From Sweltsa coloradensis (taxonomy: Eukaryota > Arthropoda > Insecta > Plecoptera > Chloroperlidae): a stretch of DNA of 64,000 bases. The notes beneath the pieces are model-generated. The model did no database searches, was not told the origin of the DNA, and saw only the letters and a list, made by a program, of their open reading frames with translations. The stretch lies in NCBI GenBank assembly GCA_024449915.1, contig JAMZAV010000064.1, positions 682,001-746,000 on the forward strand. The letters are read 5' to 3'. The translations under genes were made by a program, and so were the position numbers. This document shows, piece by piece, positions 34,443-46,473 of the stretch (its first letter is position 1; the number at the start of each line of letters is the position of its first letter).

Positions 34443-35810
34443 AGTTACCGATATTTCTCACAGAAATTGCCCTATGTATATTATGCCTTATTACTTTTTA
34501 TCATTGAATTAGTTCCTTCTTGCCTGTGTAACAAATTTAACAGCTACTACAATTTTTATGAAATTTTAAGAGATTTTCGTGGAATTATTGTGTGTGATAT
34601 CAACAAACTTTCCTTAGGATTTTCACCAATGACCAGTGTTTGTATACTTAGGCCTACTACTTGCCCTCTATTAATTTCTAGATCTCCTGGTTGCGGCTGT
34701 CTTAGCTTTGTACTTGTTCATCTGATTGTATTGTATTATGTGTTTGGCTATGCTTTAATGTAACCCTTAATTAATTAGAACAAAAAATTGTCCTCAACAT
34801 GCCAAAAACCCATTGTTTTCATTGTCGAGCTACTATTGCGCACTCTACACTTCGAGTACTCCTAGTTTAAGTAGTCTAGTATTGCCTCGGTGTTCCCCCA
34901 CCCCCTACGTTTATCAGGTGAAGTGCTAAAAACAGAAATAAAATAACTTGGAGCATTTTTCTATGTTTATCGATTCGTTTCAACTATCAATCGTTTCCAT
35001 CTGTACGCTATAGGCTAATCACTCCTGCAGTGACAGCAACCACCTTAAAGCCAACCACGCAGAACTTATATTTTGGGTATTTTTTGGGGGGCAAGTCCAA
35101 AGTGTATTACTGCACAAGGCACGGATTTTTGTAATCTCCCTCGGCATCCTCATAAGTTTACCATCGTCCATTGTCTCAAATAGCAAAAGAAGACTCCACT
35201 CTGGTGACTGCATGGTGAGTAATACTAATAAGTAAGGCGGTCTGTCCATCAATCGTCACACTATTTTTTTTATTTTTTGGGGGGGGGTCATTAACTTGTA
35301 ATAATCGTCGGAGGGGGTAAATTATGCTTTTTGTGACATCCATACAAGCACTGCATTGCATACAATTTCTTATTCAAAGCGGTGTACAAGTAAAAAGAAT
35401 CAATTAAAACTGATTTACAACGGAGGATATCCTATACTTGGTATTTTTGGGGGGAATCCTAGTTCTATTCATTTATGTAACTAGCTTAGCCTCAAATGAA
35501 ATATTCACTATATCAATGCAAACAATAATTACTACTATAATCCCCCTAGGAAAAAAATCAATAAAAACTGATTTACAACGGAGGACAATAAATGAGTTAT
35601 ATGGGGACTAGTGGGGAAAGTGAAGTTTTGGAGAGGGGGGGTCGAATTTGGTGAAAAAATGTTAACATCATTAATAAACCGCCCATATAAACTCATTATC
35701 TAACTAAATAAATTATCGCTAACTCCAGTGCGGTCCCTCTGCTCTACAGATAAAGGTACGAGATGATATAAAATTTTGCCCAAAATAAGCGTGTATGAAG
35801 GCTTCAATTA
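34443..35810. other. intergenic, no assigned feature
   Basis: AAAACTGATTTACAACGGAG occurs twice (about 35407 and 35565), showing a small direct repeat of unknown kind. ORFs here are not recognisable. Confidence 0.4.
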
Positions 35811-36519
35811 TTGAGCAAGCGAAGCGAGCGTTTCCATTTGACTCTGCCGGAAAAATTAGTCACCGTTTTTTTTTTTTGTTTTTTTTTTTGTTTGTTTGTT
35901 TGTATGTCTCGCTATAACGTTCGAAAGGAGGCTCGGATCGAGTTGAAATTTTGACCATCTGCAAGCTTTGTTCTCGATTGAATGCCATTAGTTTTGTGGC
36001 AAAATCGTTCAAAAAGAAGTTAAAAAGTTACATTGAAGTTAATCGAAAGTTTTTTTTTCAAACTAACCGGCGACAAAATCTGAGATGGCCAAATCATTTA
36101 GAATGTCCGTCCGGTCACGAATATGTTAATTTTATTTTGATCCCATAAGTAGTGTAGATGGAAATTACATTATAACAAAAGTAACGTTGCCATGGCAACG
36201 AAAAGACGCGCGAAGTTTCTAATGCACTGCCACCTAGAAGTTATCAAAATACTTTCGAGGAAGCAGTGTATTATTTGTCACCAAAGAGTTTAAATAGTTT
36301 TCCCAAGGAGTCAAGGTCCTCTAGATGGCGCTGGGTTTTATCCACAAAGTAAAGGTTTACACACAGGTTCACCCAAATACCTTGGCAAAAAAATAATATT
36401 GGAAACATGGCCTTGTGGACAGCGAACGTCGCAAATTTTAAAATTTAAAAAAATGTGCAATGTGGGTCTAGCTATAGCACGTGCTCGCTTATCAACGCGT
36501 CCAACTGAGCGTTTCCTAG
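35811..36519 (+). mobile_element. Helentron-like element, second family, copy F
   Basis: Starts TTGAGCAAGCGAAGCGAGCG, then TTTCCATTTGACTCTGCCGG. It ends GTGCTCGCTTATCAACGCG, TCCAACTGA, GCGTTTCCTAGT. The 5' AAGCGAGC is inverted in the subterminal GCTCGCTT, followed by the AACGC/GCGTT hairpin and CTAGT. Confidence 0.7.
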
Positions 36520-36648
36520 TCTAAGCGGTAATGCTAATAATATCCTATTTTTGGGTTTTAAAAAAACCAGCAACGAACTGGATTTTAATCCAGTATAGGA
36601 TAGACGTTAAATAAATAAATAAAGAGCTCCCACCAAACTAATTGGGTC
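36520..36648. other. spacer between tandem Helentron-like copies
   Basis: 129-bp spacer. It contains a short foldback (TATCCTAT / ATAGGATA) and GGATAGACGTTAAATAAATA, which recurs at about 54329-54348. Confidence 0.5.
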
Positions 36649-37368
36649 TTGTTAAGCTAGCGTTTCCATTTGACTCTGCCGGAAAAATTAGTAACTGGTT
36701 TTGTTTGTTTTATTGTTTTTTTGTTTGTTTCTTTTGTTTTTTTGTTTGTTTGTATGTCTCGCCATAACGTTTGAACGGAGGCTCGGAACGAGTTGAAATT
36801 TTGACCATCCGCAAGCTTCGTTCTCGATTGAATGCCATTAGTTTTGTGGCAAAATCGTTCAAAAAGTTTAAAAAGTAACATTAAAGTTAATCGAAAGTTT
36901 TTTTTTCAAACTAAACGGCGACAAAATCTGAGGTGGCCAAATCATTTAGAATGTCCGTCCGGTCACGAATATGTTAATTTTATTTTGATCCGATAAGTAG
37001 TGTTAATGGAAATTGCATTATAACAAAAGTAACGTTGCCATGGCAACGAAAAGACGCGCTAAGTTTCTAATGCACTGCCACCTAGAAGTTGTCAAAATAC
37101 TTTCGAGGAAGAGTGTATTATTTGTCACCAAAGAGTTTAAATAGTTTTCCCAAGAAGTCAAGGTCCTCTAGATGGCGGTGGATTTTATTCACAAAGTAAA
37201 GGTTTACACACGGGTTTACCCAAATACCTTGGCAATAATAAATAATATTGAAAACATGGCCCTGTGGACAGCGAACGTCGCAAATTTAAAAATTTAAAAA
37301 AATGTGCAATGTGGGTCTAGCTATAGCACGTGCTCGCTTATCAACGCGTCCAACTGAGCGTTTCCTAG
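36649..37368 (+). mobile_element. Helentron-like element, second family, copy G
   Basis: A near-duplicate of copy F in the same orientation (start TTGTTAAGCTAGCG, end GAGCGTTTCCTAGT), with few substitutions across about 700 bp. Tandem arrangement of F and G is unusual for dispersed elements. Confidence 0.7.
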
Positions 37369-37963
37369 TTCATAGTGAATTGAGTGTTCAACAGTAACAT
37401 TGCAAGTTTTGCCATTGGGTACAAATAGCAACACCGTCCCTCGACAAATCTTATATTTCCACTGAGCTATATATACTTACGTGGAGATCTTATGCATACC
37501 TGGCGAATGTTGAGATGTGAAGTTGGCAGAAGTTTGCCGCCCTCCATTTTCTTACGTCCCAAATCAGCGGCAGATTCAAAAGAACTAAACAATAGATTCG
37601 TTCACCTGTGTCACTGGCCTGTGTTTATCAGTTTATTTAGTGAAACACTGCAGTAAACACTTTTCCTAGGCATCCTGAGTGACCCTGATAATAGACCATT
37701 GTAGTGTAGATCTACTAGTCAACATAACCTCAAAATAAGCTAGCCACAAACCGCAATCTTGACGTTAAGATTTACATCTAGACGGCGGTGCAATCCCAAT
37801 GCAATCGCAATATAATCGAGGGACGTCGATAATAGGCCACTGTTTAGGCCCATGTTGGCTTCAACGTTACAGTATAGCACGCGCACTCCACTTAAGTATA
37901 TAGAGCTCGGTGTGTTGCTCGTGGTCCACGTGAACGCAAATATTTTGTTCCTGGATGATTGTT
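37369..37963. other. intergenic, no recognised feature
   Basis: Single-copy-looking sequence; no element boundary found. Confidence 0.4.
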
Positions 37964-38065
37964 TAATTAAATAATTAAATTCGTATTTACAGTCTACCCA
38001 CTCAGTTATGTAACTGATTTTCAGTGGGAGACATTAAACCAAATCGACCAAGCCAACCCTGTAGG
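37964..38065 (-). repeat. SINE-B, distal part, split by a later insertion
   Basis: Matches the (TTTA)n-end part of SINE-B (AGTCTACCCACTCAGTTATG, GACCAAGCCAACCCTGTAGG). The rest resumes at 38427 beyond the inserted hairpin element. Confidence 0.75.
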
Positions 38066-38174
38066 CATGGTGGTATATATATATATCTATATACCACAAC
38101 CCATAGGACTACCCTTGTGTAAGTAGGCTTATTAGTAGAGATTTACTCCTTTACCTAGTGGTATCAACTTTTCA

Positions 38175-38211
<37 letters not shown>

Positions 38212-38300
38212 ACTTTAGACAGAAATTAAAAAAGTGACTACACCGGAGTACTAAAGTGCTAACATAACAGCGTCATAGTCGCCTACTATAAAGCCAAGTT

Positions 38301-38341
<41 letters not shown>

Positions 38342-38426
38342 TCCCGGGTTCAATCCCCGGTGTAGTCACTTTTGTAATTTCTGTCTAAAGTACCTATATA
38401 TATATATAAAGATATATACCACCATG
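38066..38426. mobile_element. hairpin element with two opposed SINE modules (II), 8-bp TSD
   Basis: Outer TIR CATGGTGGTATATA / TATATACCACCATG with perfect duplication CCTGTAGG (38058-38065, 38427-38434). Inside, TACTTTAGACAGAAATTA and GTGACTACACCGG near 38212-38252 are mirrored by CCGGTGTAGTCAC and TAATTTCTGTCTAAAGTA near 38355-38391. A T-arm (GGGTTCAATCCCC) abuts the right arm. (TA)n tracts sit at 38178-38208 and 38306-38334. Confidence 0.8.
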
Positions 38427-38840
38427 CCTGTAGGTCCCGACAAAAACAACGAGTGAGTGATAACCAACCAAAGATAGATATTTTTTTAAATAGGAAAGTG
38501 TGAACACCCGCGGATCAAGGCCAAAATCAAGGATACTATTATACACTTACAGAAGGTCGATTCAGAACAATTTTAAATTTATTATGTGCCTCGTTGCTAG
38601 GATGGCTTCAATGTCACCGTTTACAAATTCCTAACCCAAGAACTGATGGATTTAAGTCCAAATCAGAAGTATAAAAACTTCTGCTGAATCGGTTCAGTTC
38701 AAATTCCTAAGCCAAGAACTGATGGATCCACATAAGAAATTACAATACTTCAGTGGGAATTGAACCCTGGACTTCAGGCATTGGAATTGGAAACAGAGCC
38801 TGTAACCACAAGACCAATGAACCACACAAATGTTTTTTTT
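38427..38840 (-). repeat. SINE-B, proximal part and head
   Basis: Continues the SINE interrupted at 38065 (TGATAACCAACCAAAG, CACCCGCGGATCAAGG, GCCTCGTTGCTAGGATGGC). It reaches the inverted head at about 38757-38830 (GGGAATTGAACCCTGG, ACCACAAGACCAATG). Confidence 0.7.
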
Positions 38841-39017
38841 CTATGAAACTTATGAAGGAATGCATTTCTTTTTTGGTTAGAAAAACTTTCTACACAAAAA
38901 AATTTAATAAAGTTTTAGAAGTTCCTTTCACTCTTATGTTAAAAAGCTAAAACTCTCCAAATGCCCTAACTCTACATTTGAAAATGGATTTGTTTCCTGG
39001 TTCTGGCAGTTAGCTTA
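38695..39017. repeat. tandem duplication unit 1, left part (interrupted by transposon)
   Basis: Shared with 42495-42825: CAAATTCCTAAGCCAAGAAC, ATGAAACTTATGAAGGAATG, CTGGCAGTTAGCTTA. The unit resumes at 42436 after the 3.4-kb insertion with TTAGGTTTTCCAAC. Confidence 0.8.
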
Positions 39018-39119
39018 TAGTACGGCGTCAAATGGTTTTCTGTGCAACTTTTTGGTAAGAATATAGCACCATATATCGTTACGCTCAGGAGGCCTCACAG
39101 AATATGAATCGCTTTGGTG

Positions 39120-39430
39120 CCAGAGCGCCGCCCGCGACTGGGGGCGGGAACGCCGCCCCCAAGTTTGACCACGCTCGGGAATATAAAACGCTCAATAACA
39201 GCCAAACGGTTGATCGGACAACAAACAATCAAGAGGCAAATTATGCTTAAAATGAATGGATTCAGGTTATAAGATACTTATACATTTTCTCCGCCCGCAA
39301 ATGGGGGGTGAAGGGACGCCGCCCCCAAGTTTACCACGCTTGGGAATATATAACGCTCAAAACAGCCAAACGGTTGGTCGGACATAAAAAGTTCAAGAGG
39401 AAAATTATGCTTAAACTAAATAAATTAAGA
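39120..39430. repeat. subterminal repeats, left end (2 units of about 170 bp)
   Basis: Two units share CGCCGCCCCCAAGTTT, ACCACGCT and CAGCCAAACGGTTG, starting near 39150 and 39319. Confidence 0.75.
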
Positions 39431-39689
39431 TCATGAGATAATAATTTATTTTACAAGTCGCAAAATTATTGTTTTTTGATACAAATAATAATTATAACAG
39501 CATCGATAATGAGATAAAATTGTAGAAAAATACAAGTATAAACAACCGTATGGGATTTGATGTTAAAATGTAATGTTAAGCCTTTATTGATGTAAACTGA
39601 TTCATCGTTTTGTATAAATGACTCATTGATCAATACAAGACATTTGCAACTCGTAGGAAATGACATATGGAGTAGGAGGACTTAGAGGA

Positions 39690-41725
39690 GTAGGACATGA
39701 AGACCCTTGCCTACGAAGCTTCCAGTGTTTTCTGCTCCAGAAAAGGCATGGAATCCTGTAAGAGCCGCTGCCTTCTTTACACCAAGTGCATTGTAATAGG
39801 AGCCAGTGGAATAATTACTCTTTCTTTAATTCCTCTTCCAGTGAAAAAACGCTGAGTTCTTGCATGGATCGGGATATCTTCTGACGGCAAGAACAAATAC
39901 ATCGGTGTCCGGAGAGAAAATATGTACCTGGGATGCTCCTCGTACAGTTGCATCAACAGCGTGAAGGACATTTTTGTATCGGCCTGTTCTTGCGAGCTTT
40001 TTAAGTGCTCCAATTCTATTTTGTTCTATTTTGTTTGATTTGACCATGCCACTACAACTTTCTTATGGGTAAGGAGAAGGACTGCGTGATCAAGAATGTT
40101 TTCAGGTAATTAAGCAGTCAATTTATTTTTTGGGGAAATTTGTGTGACAGGAATTTTTTCATTTGAATGTGGCCAACGTAAATGTTATCTTCCCCTGTAA
40201 GCCACAGGGTTAGCTCCACATAGTCTGTTGTCACAAGTAGCAGACTTTAGGGACATTGGTACATCAAAACGATGAAACACGACGAGCATTACATCATTCA
40301 TGTACCTATGGTCAAAATGTTTCACAAATTTATCGGCCAGTTCACTGCATCTAGTTATGTCCGCTGTCTGCTTGAACGCTTGTACCTCGGCCATACCCTC
40401 AACAATAGCTACGCGCAAAGAACCACTTTCATCATTATCATTGAAGTTGCTGTTGGGAATCGTTTGGAATTTTCTCAAGAATCCCCATTAGAACACGTTT
40501 TGAGCAATGATGCATAGTTCTATCTGCGGAAGACAAATGCTCTTGGAACCACTGATAACTCATACGAGCCAACAGTCAAGTAAAGGTCCTGTTGTCATCA
40601 ACAAAAACTACGTATTTTTCTTGGCCAATGACGTTTCTGCTGCAAACATAGTTTTGAACTTTAATAGGTATGACTCTTTTTGTGATTATATTGATGAGTT
40701 GAGTAGAGTCATCAAGAAATGGATAACATGGCAAGTCTCTCAGTGTTTTAGTGAGAGTTTCTATTTTATTTTGGTGACTATTCAAAAATGAGCAATGATT
40801 GTCATTGTGGTGTCTATTAGTTGATATAGAACAACTACGCCTACGATCTTCTTTGATTCTAGTACTAATCGTGTCATCTAACTCGGGTACAATTAGAAAG
40901 AAGCGAGTCAGTGCATTCGGATTCAATGAAAGTCCTACAATCCTATTTTGCATTGTGCATGCTTCTAATAGAACAAAACTGAACAATGTTTTTATTTACA
41001 ACCCAGTTTCCAGCAATAAAATCGTCGTATATTTCAGGTGATTTTGTAGGTAGCTCGGCCATCCTGCTAAATACAATGGAATAACTCTTGCGTAATTAAG
41101 TTTATCACGAGCAAAGTAATATTTTGTCATTGCATCCATTACTTTGAGGTGTAATTCCCAATCACCAGAGCGTAGCCTACTGATATTATGAAAAGACAGA
41201 GTTCTATTAATTTTTGCATATTGTATTGAATTAGCGATTTGAACACGGGACGAGAAAAACATTCTTTTTGGAATTCGTGAATGAGTTCCGACAACTTCAG
41301 ACCTGACAGGTGTCTTCAAAATTTGCATGTACACTTCGGATGTCATCTTTGTATCCTGTTTGCACGCTTTCTTCAAACTCTGCGCTTGACGTTTGCAAGG
41401 GTCTTCAAGTTCAGAATATTTGTTAATGTAAGCTTCCATGAACAGACAATGAAATGCGTGTAATGTAATTAAATGGGCATCAATACTACGTTTAACATGT
41501 TTCCCATCGAGTATTTGTGACTGCACAGGGACCGTACAACCCAACTTCAATCCAACTTGCATCAATACTACTCCACTGTTTGTGTGTGGAAATAAGTATT
41601 GCAGAATGAATTTTATGCCACAACTGGAGTACTACGTGCTTCCTAATTTCCTCACTGACGGCAATAAATGATGCTCCATTAAATTGACACAGGCCTAGTC
41701 GGTATCTTACATAATTTTTGTACAA
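39690..41725 (-). pseudogene. decayed gene of an expanded invertebrate PIN/FEN-like nuclease family
   Basis: Family pieces appear in order on the minus strand but in changing frames. 40996-41565: KYYFARDKLNYARVIPLYLA. 40576-40986: IVGLSLNPNALTRFFLIVPE, LINIITKRVIP, VCSRNVIGQ. 40185-40478: LRVAIVEGMAEVQAF and FHRFDVPMSLKSAT. 39826-40047: LHAVDATVRGAS and VHIFSPDTDVFVLAVRRYPD. About 39690-39760: KAAALTGFHAFSGAENTGSF. From memory, proteins with these blocks, including 'SPDTDVLVLxLRRYP' and 'FHALSGADNTGSF', are abundant and uncharacterised in cnidarians and echinoderms. The SPDTD acidic motif suggests a PIN/FEN-type metal-dependent nuclease. Frame breaks at each junction mean this copy is unlikely to make protein, unless assembly indels are the cause. 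No other transposase domain was seen. Confidence 0.7.
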
Positions 41726-41754
41726 TCAACCGTTTGACTGTTAAAGCGTTACTA

Positions 41755-42330
41755 TATGTTCCAAAGCGTGGCCATGCTTGGGGGCAGCGTCCTCACCCCT
41801 CAGTTGCGGGTAGCGGTAATAAATCATTATCTTATCATGATTATATGACCTGATTCATTTATTTTAAGCATAATTTGCCTCTTGATTTTTTTTGTTGTCC
41901 AATCAACCGTTTGGCTGTTTTGAGCGTTATATATTCCCAAGCATGGTAAACTTGGGGGCGGCGTCCCCACCGCCCAGTTGCGGGCGGCGAAAAAAAATAT
42001 TATCTTATGACATGATTCATTCATTTTAACCATAATTTGCCTCCTGATTTTTTTGTTGACCGATCAACCGGTTGTCTGTTATTGGGCGTTTTATATTCCC
42101 GAGCATGGTAAACTTGGGGGCGGCGTTCCCGCACCCCCCAGTTGCGGACGGAGAAAATGAATAAGTATCTTTTATCCTAAATCCATTAATTTTGGGCATA
42201 ATTTGCCTCTTGATTTTGTGTTGTCCGATCAACCGGTTGTCTGTTTTTGGGCGTTTTATAATCCCGAGCGTGGTAAACTTGGGAGCGGCGTTCCCGCCCC
42301 CAGTCGCGGGCGGCGCTCTGGCACCAAAGC
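41755..42330. repeat. subterminal repeats, right end (about 4 units, inverted)
   Basis: Inverted relative to the left end: AAACTTGGGGGCGGCGT, CAACCGTTTGGCTGTT and CATAATTTGCCTC recur near 41770, 41945, 42105 and 42270. Unit number differs from the left end. Confidence 0.75.
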
Positions 42331-42494
42331 GATTCATATTCTGTGAGGCCTCCTGAGCATAACGACATATGGTGCTATATTCTTACCAAAAAGTTGCACG
42401 GGAATACGATTTACGACCATTTGACGCTGCACTAATTAGGTTTTCCAACCAAATTAAGCCTTTTTCTGTCCCCTATAATCTCTATCGCTTCAAA

Positions 42495-42863
42495 TTCAGT
42501 TCAAATTCCTAAGCCAAGAACTGATGGATCCACATAAGAAATTACAATACTTCTGCCTATAGCGGGAATTGAACCCTGGACTTTAGGCATTGGAATTGGA
42601 AGCTGAGCCTCTAACCACAAGACCAATGAACCACACAAATGGTTTTTTCTATGAAACTTATGAAGGAATGCATTTTTTTTGTTAGAAAAACTTCCTACAC
42701 AAAAAAAATTAATAAAGTTTTAGAAGTGAGTTAAAGGAATTTCACTCTTATGTTAAAAAGCTAAAACCCTCCATAACTCTAAATTTGAAAATGATTGTGG
42801 TTTCCTGATTCTGGCAGTTAGCTTAGGTTTTCCAACAAAATTCTTCCACCTTTTTCTGTCCCT
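42495..42863. repeat. tandem duplication unit 2 with intact empty site and SINE-B head
   Basis: Copy of 38695-39017 plus 42436-42480. It reads CTGGCAGTTAGCTTA directly into GGTTTTCCAAC at 42825-42826, showing the unoccupied form of the transposon target. It includes the SINE-B head (GGGAATTGAACCCTGG) at about 42564. Confidence 0.8.
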
Positions 42864-42980
42864 TATAATCTCTATCAAAACAATCTTTACAGCTCTCTCC
42901 ACTAGCCTTTAGGTCTCCTGCTATGCTTTCCTTCTATCTCTTCCATGGTTTTCCCCATCTTCTTCTTTCTTATTATAGTA

Positions 42981-43464
42981 CTAGGAAACGCTCAGTTGGA
43001 CGCGTTGATAAGCGAGCACGTGCTATAGCTAGACCCACATTGCACATTTTTTTTTTTAATTTGCGACGTTCGCTGTCCACGGGGCCATGTTTCCAATATT
43101 ATTTATTATTGGCAAGGTATTTGGGTAAACCCGTGGGTAAACCTTTTCTTTGTGGATAAAATCCACCGCCATCTTGAGGACCTTTACATCATTTCCTTGT
43201 GAAAACTATTTTAACTCTTTGGTAACAAATAATACACTGCTTCCTTGATAGTATTTTGATTACTTCTAGGTGGCAGTGCATAGTGGCCAGAAACCTCGTG
43301 CGACTTTTCGTTGCCATGGTAACGTTACTTTTGTTAAAATGTAATTTCCATCTACACTACTTATTCCGTTCGAACGTTATGGCAAGACATACAAACAAAC
43401 AAAAAACAAAAATACCTGTGACTATTTTTTCCGGCAGAGTCAAATGGAAACGCTCGCTTAATAA
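42981..43464 (-). mobile_element. Helentron-like element, second family, copy H
   Basis: Minus-strand start TTATTAAGCGAGCGTTTCC at 43464 and end AACGCGTCC...GAGCGTTTCCTAG at 42981. It lacks a block of about 200 bp present in copies F and G, including the stretch around GTTCTCGATTGAATGCC. Confidence 0.7.
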
Positions 43465-43910
43465 GTAGGCATGTAACAGCCTGTGGCAGCCTATAGTCAA
43501 GTAGTATTAAGAAATAACTGTAATCTTTTTTATTTTTTACCTTTTGTGTATATAGGGCCTACTCATAAACAAACAAAACTATGAACATGCAGACTAATAC
43601 CTAGTCAATGCTCTAGACAAAGTGAAACTACTATATCAATCAATGAATCATAACATTTTACTCTGTTACAATCCTGCTCTCCATATTCATCCATGTCTAT
43701 CCACCTAGGTACTTGTTAAGTTGTATATAATTAATTTTTATTACTATAATCATTTCAAATTTAAACTTGACCATTTGGGTTAAATTGTTAACCATCATCA
43801 TTAAATTATCAATCAATCACCACATATACTCATACCTATCTAGTAGTTAGATCTATCTACTCATAGGCTACTGTTTAACTTCTGGGCAATATATTTACAT
43901 TACTATTTTA
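43465..43910. other. intergenic, no recognised feature
   Basis: Nothing recognised. Confidence 0.4.
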
Positions 43911-43913
43911 CTA

Positions 43914-43971
<58 letters not shown>

Positions 43972-43972
43972 A
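43911..43972. repeat. (ATT)n microsatellite
   Basis: About 20 consecutive ATT units just left of the hairpin element III. Confidence 0.95.
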
Positions 43973-44007
43973 TTAGGGTTTAAAGCAGGCTGCTTTAAGG
44001 ACATAGT

Positions 44008-44158
44008 TATTGATTCATAGCAGTTGTCGAAAAAGTTTGCCGAAAAATTGAAATTTTAATTTTAAAATTTAATTTGAAATTGAAAATGTTAAGCCGGAGG
44101 TTCTGGGTTCGAACCCCAGTCGGGGCAAACTTTTTCGACAACTGCTATGAATCAATAA
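44008..44158. repeat. hairpin element with tRNA T-arm (III)
   Basis: Arms ATTGATTCATAGCAGTTGTC and GAAAAAGTTTGCC at 44009-44041 are mirrored by GGCAAACTTTTTC and GACAACTGCTATGAATCAAT at 44124-44156. A tRNA 3' half, with T-arm TGGGTTCGAACCCCA, directly abuts the right arm. (ATT)n runs border both sides. Confidence 0.8.
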
Positions 44159-44195
44159 TTATTGTTATTGTTATTATTATTATTACTATTATTAT

Positions 44196-46320
<2,125 letters not shown>

Positions 46321-46473
46321 TCAAGACGATTGCGACACCGCAATGGAGCTACTCGACCGTGCTTGACCAGTGCTTTGGATGGCCAGTGGAGGGCATCGCT
46401 GCTGAATGTGGTCTAATGATTTGTCGATTGCCCTGAGGCGTTTCTCCAAGCTTGTTGTTGATAGAATACCAAC
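46321..46473 (-). CDS. LONRF: LONRF terminal exon
   Basis: Acceptor TTCATAG, phase 0. Reads VGILSTTSLEKRLRAID, the closing helix of the LON domain (vertebrate ILSMTSLKERLxAIRRIL). It then runs through a Ser-rich tail ending AVSQSS and TGA at 46321-46323. The tail is longer than the usual short RKLNR-type end. Confidence 0.85.
   Translation of the reverse strand, partial: VGILSTTSLEKRLRAIDKSLDHIQQRCPPLAIQSTGQARSSSSIAVSQSS

Larger units (their letters stand above)
39018..42435. mobile_element. inverted-repeat DNA transposon with nuclease-like gene (Academ-like?), 3.4 kb
   Basis: Long TIRs. Left: TAGTACGGCGTCAAATGG, then GCAACTTTTTGGTAAGAATA and CTCAGGAGGCCTCACAGAAT. The right end is the inverse (AATATTCT-type ATTCTTACCAAAAAGTTGC, CCATTTGACGCTGCACTA). 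TSD TTA at 39015-39017 and 42436-42438. Subterminal GC-rich repeats are present at both ends. A decayed minus-strand coding region lies at 39690-41725. The empty target is preserved at 42821-42830 in the neighbouring duplicate. Academ elements are known for 3-4 bp TSDs and an XPG-like nuclease domain. The assignment is my inference. Confidence 0.75.

Noticed and set aside
41755..42330. CRISPR-like array
   Set aside because: Units of about 165 bp are degenerate subterminal repeats of a eukaryotic transposon; there are no short direct repeats with unique spacers.
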